Assembly (NCBI GenBank): GCA_045539425.1
Contig: JAZQFH010000031.1
Span: 62,001 to 126,000 of the forward strand
Direction of reading: 5' to 3'
Source of the DNA: RUG14871 sp045539425
Lineage (GTDB): Bacteria > Bacillota_I > Bacilli_A > Erysipelotrichales > Erysipelotrichaceae
DNA length: 64,000 bases
Both the position numbers and the translations under genes were made by a program. The number at the start of each line of letters is the position of its first letter. The stretch's first letter is position 1. Below the pieces are notes generated by a model that was not told the origin of the DNA, did not search any database, and saw only the letters and a list, made by a program, of their open reading frames with translations. Below, piece after piece: positions 1-7,985 of this stretch.

Positions 1-2
1 AG

Positions 3-149
3 GTCAGTATCTTTGCGGCTCTATCTTCCGTAATCTGTACTTTGATCGGAATCATACTGTCCATCCTCTATGGCACACCGGTCGGCTCCACCATCGTTGC
101 GGTGGACGCCGTGCTGTTTGTTGTGTGTGCTCTTATCTCACGAAAGTAG
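3..149 (+). CDS. Metal ABC transporter permease, ABC-3 family (C-terminal end only)
   Basis: The open frame enters from the left edge and ends at TAG 147-149, giving 48 residues. It is hydrophobic and contains GTPVGSTIVAVD followed by a last membrane helix, the usual ending of ZnuB/TroC-type permeases for zinc or manganese uptake. The rest of the gene and its ATPase and binding-protein partners would lie outside the window. The next gene encodes a lipoprotein only 9 nt downstream, which suggests co-transcription. The metal specificity cannot be told from this fragment. Confidence 0.7.
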   Translation, partial: VSIFAALSSVICTLIGIILSILYGTPVGSTIVAVDAVLFVVCALISRK

Positions 150-158
150 GTTATATTC

Positions 159-749
159 ATGAAACATAAAGCAATATGGATTACGGTAATCCTATGCCTG
201 CTGTTATTATGCGGCTGTTCCAATACGGGCAATAGGGCGAGTGTCTCCAATTCCAAAGATGTCAATGATGTTCTGACGGAACAGATGGAAAAAGCAGATC
301 AGGAAACCGCTGAACCGGTTGAGGAAAACACGGAAACGGTGAGTGAGCCGGAACCCCAGACGGTAGAAGAAGAGCCGGTAAAAGAAGAGGAACCGATCAC
401 AGAAGAGAAAGAAGAGACAATTGATGTGGATCTGACGGTCCTCTCCAGCACCATGGTTTACGGGGAAGTGTTCAATATGGTCACCAATCCGGATGAATAC
501 ATGGGAAAAATCGTGAAGATGGAAGGGATCTATTATCCGTATCATGATGAAGAGGCGGGAATCTTCTATAACACCTGCGTGATTCCGGATGCGACAGCCT
601 GCTGTGCGCAGGGCATTGAATTTGAAATTGCCGACGGAGACTACCGCTATGACACGGAAGACATCATCCAGGTGGTCGGCGAGTTTGATGTCTATTATGA
701 AGATGAAACCATGTATTGCATTCTGCGCAATGCCTACTATCCGGATTAA
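159..749 (+). CDS. Lipoprotein with CC-containing OB-like domain (YcgQ/DUF1980-C-like)
   Basis: 196 aa. Residues 1-20 form a lipoprotein signal ending in the lipobox L17-C18-G19-C20. Residues ~25-90 are a Glu/Pro-rich linker. The C-terminal ~100 residues contain NPDEYMGKIVKMEG, then CVIPDATACCAQGIEFE, then VVGEFDVYYED. This resembles the C-terminal domain of YcgQ/TIGR03943 proteins, which have a similar CC-A-D core and are often linked to zinc homeostasis. Its position right behind a metal ABC permease supports a role in metal handling at the outer face of the membrane; that role is inference. The Shine-Dalgarno is weak (TAGG at 147-150). Confidence 0.6.
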   Translation: MKHKAIWITVILCLLLLCGCSNTGNRASVSNSKDVNDVLTEQMEKADQETAEPVEENTETVSEPEPQTVEEEPVKEEEPITEEKEETIDVDLTVLSSTMVYGEVFNMVTNPDEYMGKIVKMEGIYYPYHDEEAGIFYNTCVIPDATACCAQGIEFEIADGDYRYDTEDIIQVVGEFDVYYEDETMYCILRNAYYPD

Positions 750-768
750 AGACGAATCTTAGGAAGTA

Positions 769-777
769 TGGTAAAAT
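769..777 (+). promoter_or_regulatory. Extended -10 promoter, probably giving a leaderless mRNA
   Basis: TGG followed by TAAAAT at 772-777 makes an extended -10 element. The start codon of the next gene lies 6 nt downstream (784), about where transcription should begin. There is no ribosome-binding site at a normal distance, so the mRNA is probably leaderless. Confidence 0.5.
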
Positions 778-783
778 GTAGAT

Positions 784-1662
784 ATGTTACAGATTGCAGT
801 TAACCTGGAAAATACGACAGATCTGAAAGATTATAAAGACGCTTCGGCAGATGAAGTCATTCTCTCGCTTGAGAATGCCACCTTCAGCGGATGCCGGAGC
901 TTTTCTATGTCTGAAATCAAGGATCTTATCAAAAAAGCGCATGCTCTCAACATGAAAGTCACGGTTCTTTTTAACCGCCTGTTTCATGAATTTGAACTGG
1001 AGAAGATGCATTCCGCTTTTATAGAACTGATACAGGAGGGGACGGATTACATCATTTTTGCGGACCCCTGCATCGCAATGTGGGCAAAAGAAGAAGGATG
1101 CATGAATAAGCTGATCTACGATCCGGTGACATTGATCACCAGCAGCGAGGATGCCGCTTTCTGGTCGAAATTGAATCTGGGCTACATCACGCTCTCTCCG
1201 CTTTGCACAAAGGAAGAGATTGCCGAGATGGCAGCCTGCATTCCGAATGCGTCCGTCTGCGCGCATGGATATCAGCTGATGAGTGTCTCCCGGAGGAAAC
1301 TGGTCTCTTCCTATCTGAAAGAAAAGGGGATGCCGGCGGATCTTTTGCAGAAAAGCCTCTCCTTACGGGAAGAAAAAAGAGATTACTTCCTGCCGGTGTA
1401 TGAAACCGGTACAAATACCCTGATCTACAATGATTTTGTTCAGGAAACTTTTGCGCATTTAAAGACGTTTCTCTCTTACGGGGTGAAGCGCATCGAAGTG
1501 CAGAGTCTCCGCCTAAAAAAAGAGGAAGTGACGGATGCGATCCGCGGATACCGCCGTATTGAAAACGGGGAAGATCCTCTTACCATACAGAAAGAATATT
1601 TTCAGAAACATCGGAATCTGAATCTGTCGGAGGGATATTACGGATGGAAAACGGTAAAGTAA
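784..1662 (+). CDS. trhP1: U32 peptidase-family protein, YrrN/TrhP1-like
   Basis: 292 aa. It is the short member of a tandem U32 pair; in Bacillus the equivalents YrrN and YrrO are TrhP1 and TrhP2, which act in 5-hydroxyuridine formation at tRNA position 34. The barrel-like N-terminus (LQIAVNLENTTDL) is recognisable, but the HG-x-C-x-x-Y-S-G-R-C Cys motif of the catalytic-type partner is reduced to CAHGYQLMSVSRRKL around residue 160. Its 3' end overlaps the partner gene by 19 nt, so the two are probably translationally coupled and may work as a complex. Assignment rests on gene order and on the partner. Confidence 0.7.
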   Translation: MLQIAVNLENTTDLKDYKDASADEVILSLENATFSGCRSFSMSEIKDLIKKAHALNMKVTVLFNRLFHEFELEKMHSAFIELIQEGTDYIIFADPCIAMWAKEEGCMNKLIYDPVTLITSSEDAAFWSKLNLGYITLSPLCTKEEIAEMAACIPNASVCAHGYQLMSVSRRKLVSSYLKEKGMPADLLQKSLSLREEKRDYFLPVYETGTNTLIYNDFVQETFAHLKTFLSYGVKRIEVQSLRLKKEEVTDAIRGYRRIENGEDPLTIQKEYFQKHRNLNLSEGYYGWKTVK

Positions 1663-2867
1663 AACGTATTGAACTGCTTGCGCCGGCAGGGGATCTGCAG
1701 CGGGCAAAGACAGCCATCCGTTACGGTGCCGATGCCGTATATCTCGGAGGGCAGCAGTTTTCTTTGCGCTCCAGAGCTTCCAACTTCTCCATTGAAGAGA
1801 TTGCGGAAGCGTGCCGTTATGCGAAAGAGCACAACGCAAGGATCCATGTCACGGTCAATATGATTCCGCATAATGAGGACCTGGTGGGGCTGGAAGAATA
1901 TCTCAGGACACTGGAGCAGATCGGAGTCACGGCAATCATCGTGGCGTCTCCAAGTGTGATCCAAATAGCCAGAAAAGCGGCACCGAAGCTGGAAGTTCAT
2001 CTTTCCACGCAGATGTCAGTCACCAATTCCGCAGCTGCCCGCTTTCTGAGTGAAACGCTCGGAATCGACCGTGTCGTACTGGCCAGAGAGTGCACCATGG
2101 AGGAAGTCAGAAGCATCACAAAGGATCTGATGATTGAAACGGAAGCTTTCATTCACGGCGGCATGTGCGTCAACTATTCGGGAAGATGCACCCTGAGCAA
2201 CCGCATGACGCTGCGCGATGCCAACCGGGGAGGCTGTGCCCAGAGCTGCAGATGGAACTATGAGATGTATGCGGATGGGGATAGCGTATCCTCCACCGAG
2301 CTGTTTACCATGGGTTCCAAAGACCTCTTTGCGGCAAAGCACATTGCGGATCTGATTGCAGCAAATGTCTCTTCTTTGAAAATCGAGGGAAGAATGAAGA
2401 CCGAGTATTATGTTGCGGCTGTTGTCAGCGGATACCGCCATCTGATTGATGATCTGTATGAGAATGATCTGAAGCTGAGTGAAGAGCTGCTGGCTTATCA
2501 TCAGAAGGAAATCATGAAAGCGGAGAACCGGGAAGTCTGGGATGGCTTTTATGAAAATCCGGATGCCGATAGCAGCATTATCTACAACAATGAATCCAAT
2601 GCGAATGTGTCACAGGAATTTTTAGCCAAGGTCGTCTCTTACGATGCTGAGAGGAAGACCTGCATTCTGCAGACAAGAAATCCGTTTACGGTAGGGGAAA
2701 AGGTGGAAGTGCTCTCCGGAGGAGAAGCCAACCGCTCCTTTATCATCACATCACTGAAAACGGAAGCGGGGGAATATCTGGAGCGTTCCAAATCCCCGAT
2801 GGTACTTCTGGAAGTGCCGGTTCCGTTTGAGGTGAAAGAAGAAGATATCATCCGTAGGGACGCATGA
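1644..2867 (+). CDS. trhP2: U32 peptidase-family tRNA hydroxylation protein, YrrO/TrhP2-like
   Basis: 407 aa, close to the usual ~420. The N-terminus (ELLAPAGDLQRAKTAIRYGA) is the standard start of U32 proteins. The family signature FIHGGMCVNYSGRCTLSN is at about residues 170-187, followed by NRGGCAQSCRW, which supplies further conserved cysteines. Known family members install 5-hydroxyuridine in the tRNA wobble position with prephenate as donor. The C-terminal ~80 residues form a separate beta-rich domain typical of the long form. It overlaps trhP1. A new promoter and phoH follow. Confidence 0.88.
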   Translation: MENGKVKRIELLAPAGDLQRAKTAIRYGADAVYLGGQQFSLRSRASNFSIEEIAEACRYAKEHNARIHVTVNMIPHNEDLVGLEEYLRTLEQIGVTAIIVASPSVIQIARKAAPKLEVHLSTQMSVTNSAAARFLSETLGIDRVVLARECTMEEVRSITKDLMIETEAFIHGGMCVNYSGRCTLSNRMTLRDANRGGCAQSCRWNYEMYADGDSVSSTELFTMGSKDLFAAKHIADLIAANVSSLKIEGRMKTEYYVAAVVSGYRHLIDDLYENDLKLSEELLAYHQKEIMKAENREVWDGFYENPDADSSIIYNNESNANVSQEFLAKVVSYDAERKTCILQTRNPFTVGEKVEVLSGGEANRSFIITSLKTEAGEYLERSKSPMVLLEVPVPFEVKEEDIIRRDA

Positions 2868-2900
2868 TTTCCGTGCTTTTAAGCAGGGATGCGTTTGCGG

Positions 2901-2906
2901 TATAAT
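2901..2906 (+). promoter_or_regulatory. -10 box before phoH
   Basis: TATAAT lies 24 nt before the TTG start of phoH, with an AAAGAGGT ribosome-binding site at 2916-2923 between them. No convincing -35 box is visible. Confidence 0.5.
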
Positions 2907-2930
2907 ATAGATACAAAAGAGGTAATCTGA

Positions 2931-3854
2931 TTGAAAACATTTCACATTATTGGTTTAAGCCTGGAGGAAATCCGGGAAATCAGCAGCAGTTCGTTTCTGG
3001 GATTTCTGGAGAAGAATTTCCATACCGGTGTCGTATTCCGGAATGATGAGCTGATCGTGGAAGACGATGACAAGGCAGATGCGGTATACCGCTTCTTCCA
3101 GAAGACAGTAAAGGCACTCAAGGGAAAATATACCCTGGATCAGATCGATCTGAACTATCTGATGGATCATCTGGCGGATGAGAAGGAGTATTCCAATTCC
3201 CCGATTGGCAGGACCATCAGCGGCAGAATCATCTATCCGAAGACCAGCGGCCAGCGCAGGCTGTTTGACGCCATGCGCCACTATGACGTGCTCTTTGCGG
3301 TAGGTCCTGCCGGAACCGGCAAGACGTATCTTTCCGTCATCTATGCCACAAGCCTGCTGAAGGAAAATGTAATCAAGAAGATCATCCTGACCCGTCCGGC
3401 GGTGGAAGCCGGGGAGAGTCTGGGCTTTTTACCGGGTGACTTAAAGGAAAAGGTGGATCCTTACCTGCAGCCGCTCTACGATGCCTTATATGATTCCTTA
3501 GGGCAGGAGACAACAGAGAAGTTAATGGAGAAAAAGACGATTGAGGTCGCTCCGTTAGCATATATGAGAGGGCGTACGCTGGATGATGCCTTCATCATCC
3601 TGGACGAAGCCCAGAATACCACGAGATCGCAGATGAAAATGTTCCTGACGCGGCTCGGGAAGAATTCGAAGATGATCATCAACGGTGACATTACCCAGAT
3701 CGACTTGAAATATAAGACGGACAGCGGTCTGACCAATGCCGTACATGTGCTCAGAGACATTGAAGAGATCGGGTTTGTTACACTGGACAGTAAAGACGTA
3801 GTCCGGCATCCATTGGTCCAGAAGATCATTGATGCCTACATGGAGGAAGAATGA
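2931..3854 (+). CDS. phoH: PhoH-like ATPase
   Basis: 307 aa, full length for the family. It is a P-loop ATPase related to the helicase superfamily; bacterial PhoH proteins are RNA-associated but their exact role is unsettled. Walker A GPAGTGKT is at residues 125-132, TRPAVEAGESLGFLPGD follows, and Walker B IILDEAQN is near residue 222. It starts with TTG, chosen because the ribosome-binding site sits correctly and the next Met is well inside the conserved fold. The stop overlaps the next start (ATGA), and the neighbours ybeY, cdd, era and recO reproduce the classical Firmicutes cluster. Confidence 0.93.
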   Translation: MKTFHIIGLSLEEIREISSSSFLGFLEKNFHTGVVFRNDELIVEDDDKADAVYRFFQKTVKALKGKYTLDQIDLNYLMDHLADEKEYSNSPIGRTISGRIIYPKTSGQRRLFDAMRHYDVLFAVGPAGTGKTYLSVIYATSLLKENVIKKIILTRPAVEAGESLGFLPGDLKEKVDPYLQPLYDALYDSLGQETTEKLMEKKTIEVAPLAYMRGRTLDDAFIILDEAQNTTRSQMKMFLTRLGKNSKMIINGDITQIDLKYKTDSGLTNAVHVLRDIEEIGFVTLDSKDVVRHPLVQKIIDAYMEEE

Positions 3855-4723
3855 GTTTTGAAGTTACGGTAGTCAATGAGAAGAATTTCCCTTGTGTAAA
3901 AGAGTATACCCGCTATTACAGCGAGATCCTCTCTTCTGCTGAAAAAGTGCTCTCATTGGACAAGAACTATGTGCTCAGTGCAATTTTCGTGGATGATGAA
4001 GAAATTCATCAGATCAACCGCGATTACAGAAATATCGACCGTCCGACGGATGTCATTTCCTTTGCGTCAATGGATGATGCGGAAGATTTTGAATGGGAAA
4101 TGGATGAGATCGAACTGGGAGATATCTTTATCAACGTGGACGCCGTAGCGCGCCAGGCAGTGGAATACGGACATTCCGAACTGCGGGAAGCTTCGTTCCT
4201 ATTCACTCATGGAGTGCTCCATTTACTGGGGTATGACCATATGGAAGAGGAAGATGAGAAGGAGATGTTTGCGCTGCAGGATAAGATCCTTGACCCGATC
4301 ATTTCCAGAGAAAGGAAGACAACTATGACACAGGAAGAACTGATTCATGAAGCATTTGAGGCAATGAAAAATGCCTATGCACCTTATTCCAACTATCATG
4401 TCGGTGCATGTATCCTGACAAAGGACGGGAAGCTGTACTACGGTGCGAATATTGAAAATGCCTCCTATCCGGCAGGTGTGTGCGGAGAGCGCAGTGCCAT
4501 CTTTGCGGCATATTCGCGCGGTGTGAGAAAAGAGGATATCAAAGCCCTTGCCATTGTCTCTGACGGCAAGCGTATCGGTGCTCCGTGCGGTGTCTGCCGC
4601 CAGGTGTTAAGCGAGCTATTGGAGCAGCATACACCGATCATTTTATCCAACGGAAAGGAAACAAAAGTAACTGATATCGCCACGCTGTTGCCGGATCAGT
4701 TCTCTACGGAAGATTTACAATGA
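3851..4723 (+). CDS. ybeY-cdd: YbeY endoribonuclease fused to cytidine deaminase
   Basis: 290 aa, two complete enzymes in one frame. Residues 1-158 are YbeY, the 16S rRNA maturation and quality-control RNase, with the zinc motif HGVLHLLGYDH (H120, H124, H130). Residues 159-290 are cytidine deaminase of the three-cysteine tetrameric type, with CGE (C211, E213) and PCGVC (C246, C249). Each half has the length of the free-standing protein. In related genomes ybeY and cdd are separate and usually flank dgkA, which is missing here. An AGAAAGGAAG site followed by ATG 4325-4327, exactly at the junction, could still start free Cdd. The stop overlaps the era start by 4 nt. Confidence 0.93.
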   Translation: MSFEVTVVNEKNFPCVKEYTRYYSEILSSAEKVLSLDKNYVLSAIFVDDEEIHQINRDYRNIDRPTDVISFASMDDAEDFEWEMDEIELGDIFINVDAVARQAVEYGHSELREASFLFTHGVLHLLGYDHMEEEDEKEMFALQDKILDPIISRERKTTMTQEELIHEAFEAMKNAYAPYSNYHVGACILTKDGKLYYGANIENASYPAGVCGERSAIFAAYSRGVRKEDIKALAIVSDGKRIGAPCGVCRQVLSELLEQHTPIILSNGKETKVTDIATLLPDQFSTEDLQ

Positions 4724-5622
4724 GTTTTAAATGCGGATATATCGGTATCATCGGTCGGGCGAATGCCGGGAAATCAACGCTGATCAATGCTCTGGTCAGA
4801 GAGAAGGTTGCGATTGCGACCTATAAGGCCCAGACGACAAGAAACGTCATCCGGGGCATTCTGACGAGTAGCGACTATCAGATGATTTTCATGGATACGC
4901 CGGGAATCCACAAGGCGAAAAGCACTTTGGGAAGAGAGATGAACCGCGCGGCATTCAACACGATGCATGGCGTGGATGTCATCTATTACATTGTCGACGG
5001 TACCAAGAAATACAATCAGGGGGATGAGTTCATCATCCGCTCTCTGAAAAACAACAACGACATCCCGGTGATTCTTTTGGTCAACAAACTGGATCAGCTC
5101 CATGCAAGCGCGAAACTGGATGCACTGGAAGACTGGAACAGCCGGATGGACTTTGCGGAAGTGCTGCCAATCAGTGCGCTGCAGGGAAAGAATCTGGACA
5201 TGTTGCTGGAGGTCACTTTAAAGTATTTACCGGAAATGCCGGCACTCTATCCGGCGGATATGGTAACCGATGCACCGGAAAGTTTCATGATTTCCGAAAT
5301 CATCCGGGAGAAGACGCTCTTCTGTTTGGACAAAGAGGTTCCGCACTCCATTGCGGTTGTTACGGAAGACATTGAATTTAAAAAAGACGTAATTGTCATC
5401 TCTGCTCTGATCTGTGTCGAAAGAGACTCCCAGAAGGGAATCGTGATCGGCAAGGGCGGAGAGATGTTAAAGAAAATCAGTTCCCTGGCCCGGAAGGAAC
5501 TGGAAGAACGCTTCGGCCGCAAGGTCTATCTGACGACATTTGTCAGAGTGGAAGAAGACTGGCCGGACAAACTGCGTAAACTGCAGGATCTGGGCATCTC
5601 CGAGAAAAAAGAATATGAATGA
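4720..5622 (+). CDS. era: GTPase Era
   Basis: 300 aa, the normal length. Era binds 16S rRNA and is required for 30S ribosome assembly. G1 GRANAGKST near residue 11 (A-N-A replaces the usual P-N-V), G3 DTPGIH, and G4 NKLD are visible, followed by the C-terminal KH domain with GIVIGKGGEMLKKI. It overlaps ybeY-cdd by 4 nt and recO by 8 nt, so the three are translationally coupled. The neighbouring YbeY works on the same substrate, 16S rRNA. Confidence 0.97.
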   Translation: MSFKCGYIGIIGRANAGKSTLINALVREKVAIATYKAQTTRNVIRGILTSSDYQMIFMDTPGIHKAKSTLGREMNRAAFNTMHGVDVIYYIVDGTKKYNQGDEFIIRSLKNNNDIPVILLVNKLDQLHASAKLDALEDWNSRMDFAEVLPISALQGKNLDMLLEVTLKYLPEMPALYPADMVTDAPESFMISEIIREKTLFCLDKEVPHSIAVVTEDIEFKKDVIVISALICVERDSQKGIVIGKGGEMLKKISSLARKELEERFGRKVYLTTFVRVEEDWPDKLRKLQDLGISEKKEYE

Positions 5623-6361
5623 TAAATGTAACGCTCTGATTTTAAAGCAGACGGATTACAGGGAAAATGATGCGCTGATTCTTGCGTATTGCGAGAATTT
5701 CGGCTTACTGACCTTTGTAGCCAGAGGAATACGTAAAATGGGATCCAAGAATGCTGGATCCCTTTTCCCGTTTACGGAAAGCGAACTGTTATTCGATTAT
5801 AAGGAGGGAAGTGATATCGTCGCCCTTCATTCCGCGCATCTCTTAAAGTCCTACCGCCATGTGCAGAGTGATCTGGCATGCGGTGCAATTGCGAATGTGA
5901 TTGCGGAACTTGCGGGAATTATCGGCAGGGAAGCCAGAGAGGATGCGGAACTCAATGATACGGTTTACCGTTTACTAAAAGCCGTATTATCTGACTTGAA
6001 TTCCACGCAGGATATCTTCCTTCCGCTTTCGCTCTTTCTGGCTAACGCGTTGAATCTGTTGGGTATTCCGCCGGAAGTGGATGAGTGCGCCATCTGCGGA
6101 AGCACGAAGGTCAATGCCATCTCCGTGGAAGACGGCGGCTTTGTCTGCAGCAACTGCTACAGCGGGCCGAAGGAGTCCCCGGCATTCTTAAAGCAGTTCC
6201 GCTTATTAAATAAAGCGTCAAGCGAACATCTGCCCATACTGAAGCAGTACGGGCCGTATCCGTTCCACCATGCGGAAATTCTCTATCAGTTTCTGAATAC
6301 GTATCTCTCGGTGAATCTCAGGAGCTGGGATTTCCTAAAAGAGATAATCGTGTTAAAATAG
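5615..6361 (+). CDS. recO: DNA repair protein RecO
   Basis: 248 aa. RecO loads RecA onto SSB-coated single-stranded DNA together with RecR. The N-terminal OB fold begins MNDKCNALILKQTDYRENDA; the start at 5615 was chosen because the upstream in-frame extension only repeats era sequence and has no homology-like features. A zinc-finger-like CAICGS (residues ~151-156) and CSNC (residues ~171-174) are visible in the helical C-terminal part. It overlaps the era stop by 8 nt. No separate promoter is seen. Confidence 0.9.
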   Translation: MNDKCNALILKQTDYRENDALILAYCENFGLLTFVARGIRKMGSKNAGSLFPFTESELLFDYKEGSDIVALHSAHLLKSYRHVQSDLACGAIANVIAELAGIIGREAREDAELNDTVYRLLKAVLSDLNSTQDIFLPLSLFLANALNLLGIPPEVDECAICGSTKVNAISVEDGGFVCSNCYSGPKESPAFLKQFRLLNKASSEHLPILKQYGPYPFHHAEILYQFLNTYLSVNLRSWDFLKEIIVLK

Positions 6362-6396
6362 ATAGGTCATATTTTTATATGACAGGGAGATAAATT

Positions 6397-7311
6397 ATGG
6401 TTGAAAAGAAAAAAGGGGACAGAACAGACGGTACACTCGTGCACAGCGATGACCCGATGCACATGTTCATGCCTTATATCATGGGAAACAGAACGGAGAA
6501 TGAAGCTGTTCTGAATGCGACCTTTGATATGACAAATGTCGTCAAATATCTGGAAAAGAGGAATAATGAAAATCCTCAGTTCCGTTTTACCATTTTCCAT
6601 GTCGTTGTTGCCGCACTGGCGAAAACGATCTATCTGCGTCCGAAGCTCAATATCTTCATTGCCGGACACAAGCATTATCAGCGCAGGGAGATTTCCTTCT
6701 GCTTTACCGCAAAGAACAAGTTTGCGGACAATGCCGGTGAATTCGTGATGTATCTGGTGGCTGAGGATGACGGAAAAAGCTTAGTGGATCAGATCCATGA
6801 CAAGATCTGCAAGGAAGTCTACAAGACAAGAAAAGATTCCGAAAAGGGCGAAAGTTCCAACGGTACCGATAAGATGATGACGCTCTTCAATAAGATCCCG
6901 CGTCCGCTCTTACGTTTACTGATGCGCTTCCTCAACTGGCTCTATTACCATGACTGGATGCCGAAGGTGATCCGGGAAGTGGATCCGTACCGCGCCACGG
7001 TCTTTATTTCCAATCTCGGAAGCATCAAGCTGGAAGCCAGCTATCACCACTTGATCAACTGGAGTCTGAACTCCATCTTCGTTTTGGCGAACCGCATGCA
7101 CAAGATGCCGTTCTTCAATGATGACGGAACGTATGAGATGAAAGACGGAATGAGTTTCGGGGTTACGGTGGACGAGAGAATTGCGGATGGCTTCTACTTT
7201 GCGAAGAGTCTGACGCTGTTCAAAAACATCCTGCAGCATCCGGAATGCCTGGAAGATCCGATCAGCAAGTCTCTGGATGAATACTTATCCAAAGACGAAT
7301 GGTTTAACTAA
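6397..7311 (+). CDS. Stand-alone 2-oxo-acid dehydrogenase E2-like acyltransferase (CAT-fold)
   Basis: 304 aa. The fold is that of the catalytic domain of E2 acyltransferases and chloramphenicol acetyltransferase, but there is no lipoyl or peripheral-subunit-binding domain. The C-terminal motif reads DERIADGFYFAKSL, where a canonical E2 has D-H-R-x-x-D-G; the catalytic histidine is therefore replaced by glutamate. A hydrophobic insert (residues ~165-190, IPRPLLRLLMRFLNWLYY) is unusual for a soluble enzyme. The protein may be an acyl carrier, a lipid-related acyltransferase or a non-catalytic relative. Ribosome-binding site AGGGAGAT precedes the ATG. A strong terminator follows. Confidence 0.7.
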   Translation: MVEKKKGDRTDGTLVHSDDPMHMFMPYIMGNRTENEAVLNATFDMTNVVKYLEKRNNENPQFRFTIFHVVVAALAKTIYLRPKLNIFIAGHKHYQRREISFCFTAKNKFADNAGEFVMYLVAEDDGKSLVDQIHDKICKEVYKTRKDSEKGESSNGTDKMMTLFNKIPRPLLRLLMRFLNWLYYHDWMPKVIREVDPYRATVFISNLGSIKLEASYHHLINWSLNSIFVLANRMHKMPFFNDDGTYEMKDGMSFGVTVDERIADGFYFAKSLTLFKNILQHPECLEDPISKSLDEYLSKDEWFN

Positions 7312-7320
7312 AAAAGGAAT

Positions 7321-7347
7321 AAAAAACGACTCGCTGAGTCGTTTTTC
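7321..7347 (+). terminator. Intrinsic terminator, possibly bidirectional
   Basis: AAAACGACTC, loop GCT, GAGTCGTTTTT. It closes the E2-like gene and has A and T tracts on both sides. Confidence 0.88.
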
Positions 7348-7441
7348 TATTCGGATTTTTTGTTGATCGCACGCATAACGATGTCATTGAACATCATGAA
7401 GGCAAATGTGTCACTGAGAACAATGCTGGCGGAATCGTCCT
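7347..7441 (-). pseudogene. 3' remnant of an unidentified minus-strand gene
   Basis: The minus strand reads a protein-like tail (EEEDDSASIVLSDTFAFMMF, then NDIVMRAINKKSE and TAG at 7347-7349) that ends directly at the terminator hairpin, as a real 3' end would. Further upstream the frame runs into the GH1 remnant on the other strand. I do not recognise the family. It is probably the truncated end of a gene lost in the same rearrangement. Confidence 0.3.
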
Positions 7442-7444
7442 CCT

Positions 7445-7759
7445 CCTCCGGAAGGTATAGAGCATATCGTACGCCGCGTGTATGGTGAACTGAGAAAGGA
7501 AATTCTGATTACGGAAAACGGCATTGCGACATCAAGCAATCAGAGAAGAATCGCCTTTATCGAAGAGGCACTTGCCGGAGTGGAGCGTTGCTTCAAAGAC
7601 GGGATCCCGCTTATAGGATATCTGCATTGGTCTCTGATTGATAACTACGAGTAGCAGAGCGGATATTCGATGCGGTTCGGCTTAATCGCAAACGATGCGT
7701 CGCACAGCGTGAAAGAGTCGCTCGCTTTTCTTGGAACATGCGGCAGCAGGCTGCTTTAA
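7445..7759 (+). pseudogene. Beta-glucosidase GH1 C-terminal fragment (degenerate)
   Basis: The plus frame reads PEGIEHIVRRVYGELRKE, then ILITENGIA containing the GH1 nucleophile motif I-T-E-N-G, then GIPLIGYLHWSLIDNYE, a stop, QSGYSMRFGLI and a final TAA. The stop TAG 7652-7654 sits where GH1 enzymes have an invariant Trp after Glu, so a TGG-to-TAG change is the obvious lesion. Only the last ~100 residues of a ~460-residue enzyme remain, without a start. The whole 7312-7985 stretch otherwise contains two terminators, a minus-strand remnant and the glyS promoter region. Confidence 0.85.
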
Positions 7760-7776
7760 TTCAAGTAACGGAAATC

Positions 7777-7807
7777 AACGGGATTGCATAATGTAGTCCC
7801 GTTTTTT
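7777..7807 (+). terminator. Terminator behind the GH1 remnant
   Basis: AACGGGA (7777-7783), 13-nt loop, TCCCGTT (7797-7803), then a T run. It is probably the original terminator of the lost glucosidase operon. Confidence 0.7.
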
Positions 7808-7919
7808 GTACAAAATAACATATTTTATGATTTTATTGATTTTCCGCTTTACTTTTCCGGGAAAAAGAGGTATTTTATAAGTCCTACACATTTTCATGCT
7901 TTTTATAGTGGATTTATGG

Positions 7920-7962
7920 CACTTCGGTTTGAAAAGAAGTGTTTGAAGTGGTAGTATATAAT
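7920..7962 (+). promoter_or_regulatory. glyS promoter region with CACTTC/GAAGTG repeats
   Basis: A -10 box TATAAT lies at 7957-7962. Upstream are CACTTC (7920-7925) and two copies of GAAGTG (7936-7941 and 7945-7950), forming an inverted and a direct repeat that could bind a regulator. No T-box elements (stem I, AGGGTGGNACCGCG) are visible in this leader. Confidence 0.4.
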
Positions 7963-7985
7963 AGGTTAATAAGAGGTATTTAGAT

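Noticed and set aside
5540..5614. N-terminal extension of RecO
   Set aside because: It is era coding sequence in another frame; ATG 5615 fits the RecO family start.
7770..7985. Possible T-box leader before glyS
   Set aside because: No stem-I/antiterminator consensus or AGGGTGGNACCGCG; the hairpin at 7777-7807 is a simple terminator far from glyS.
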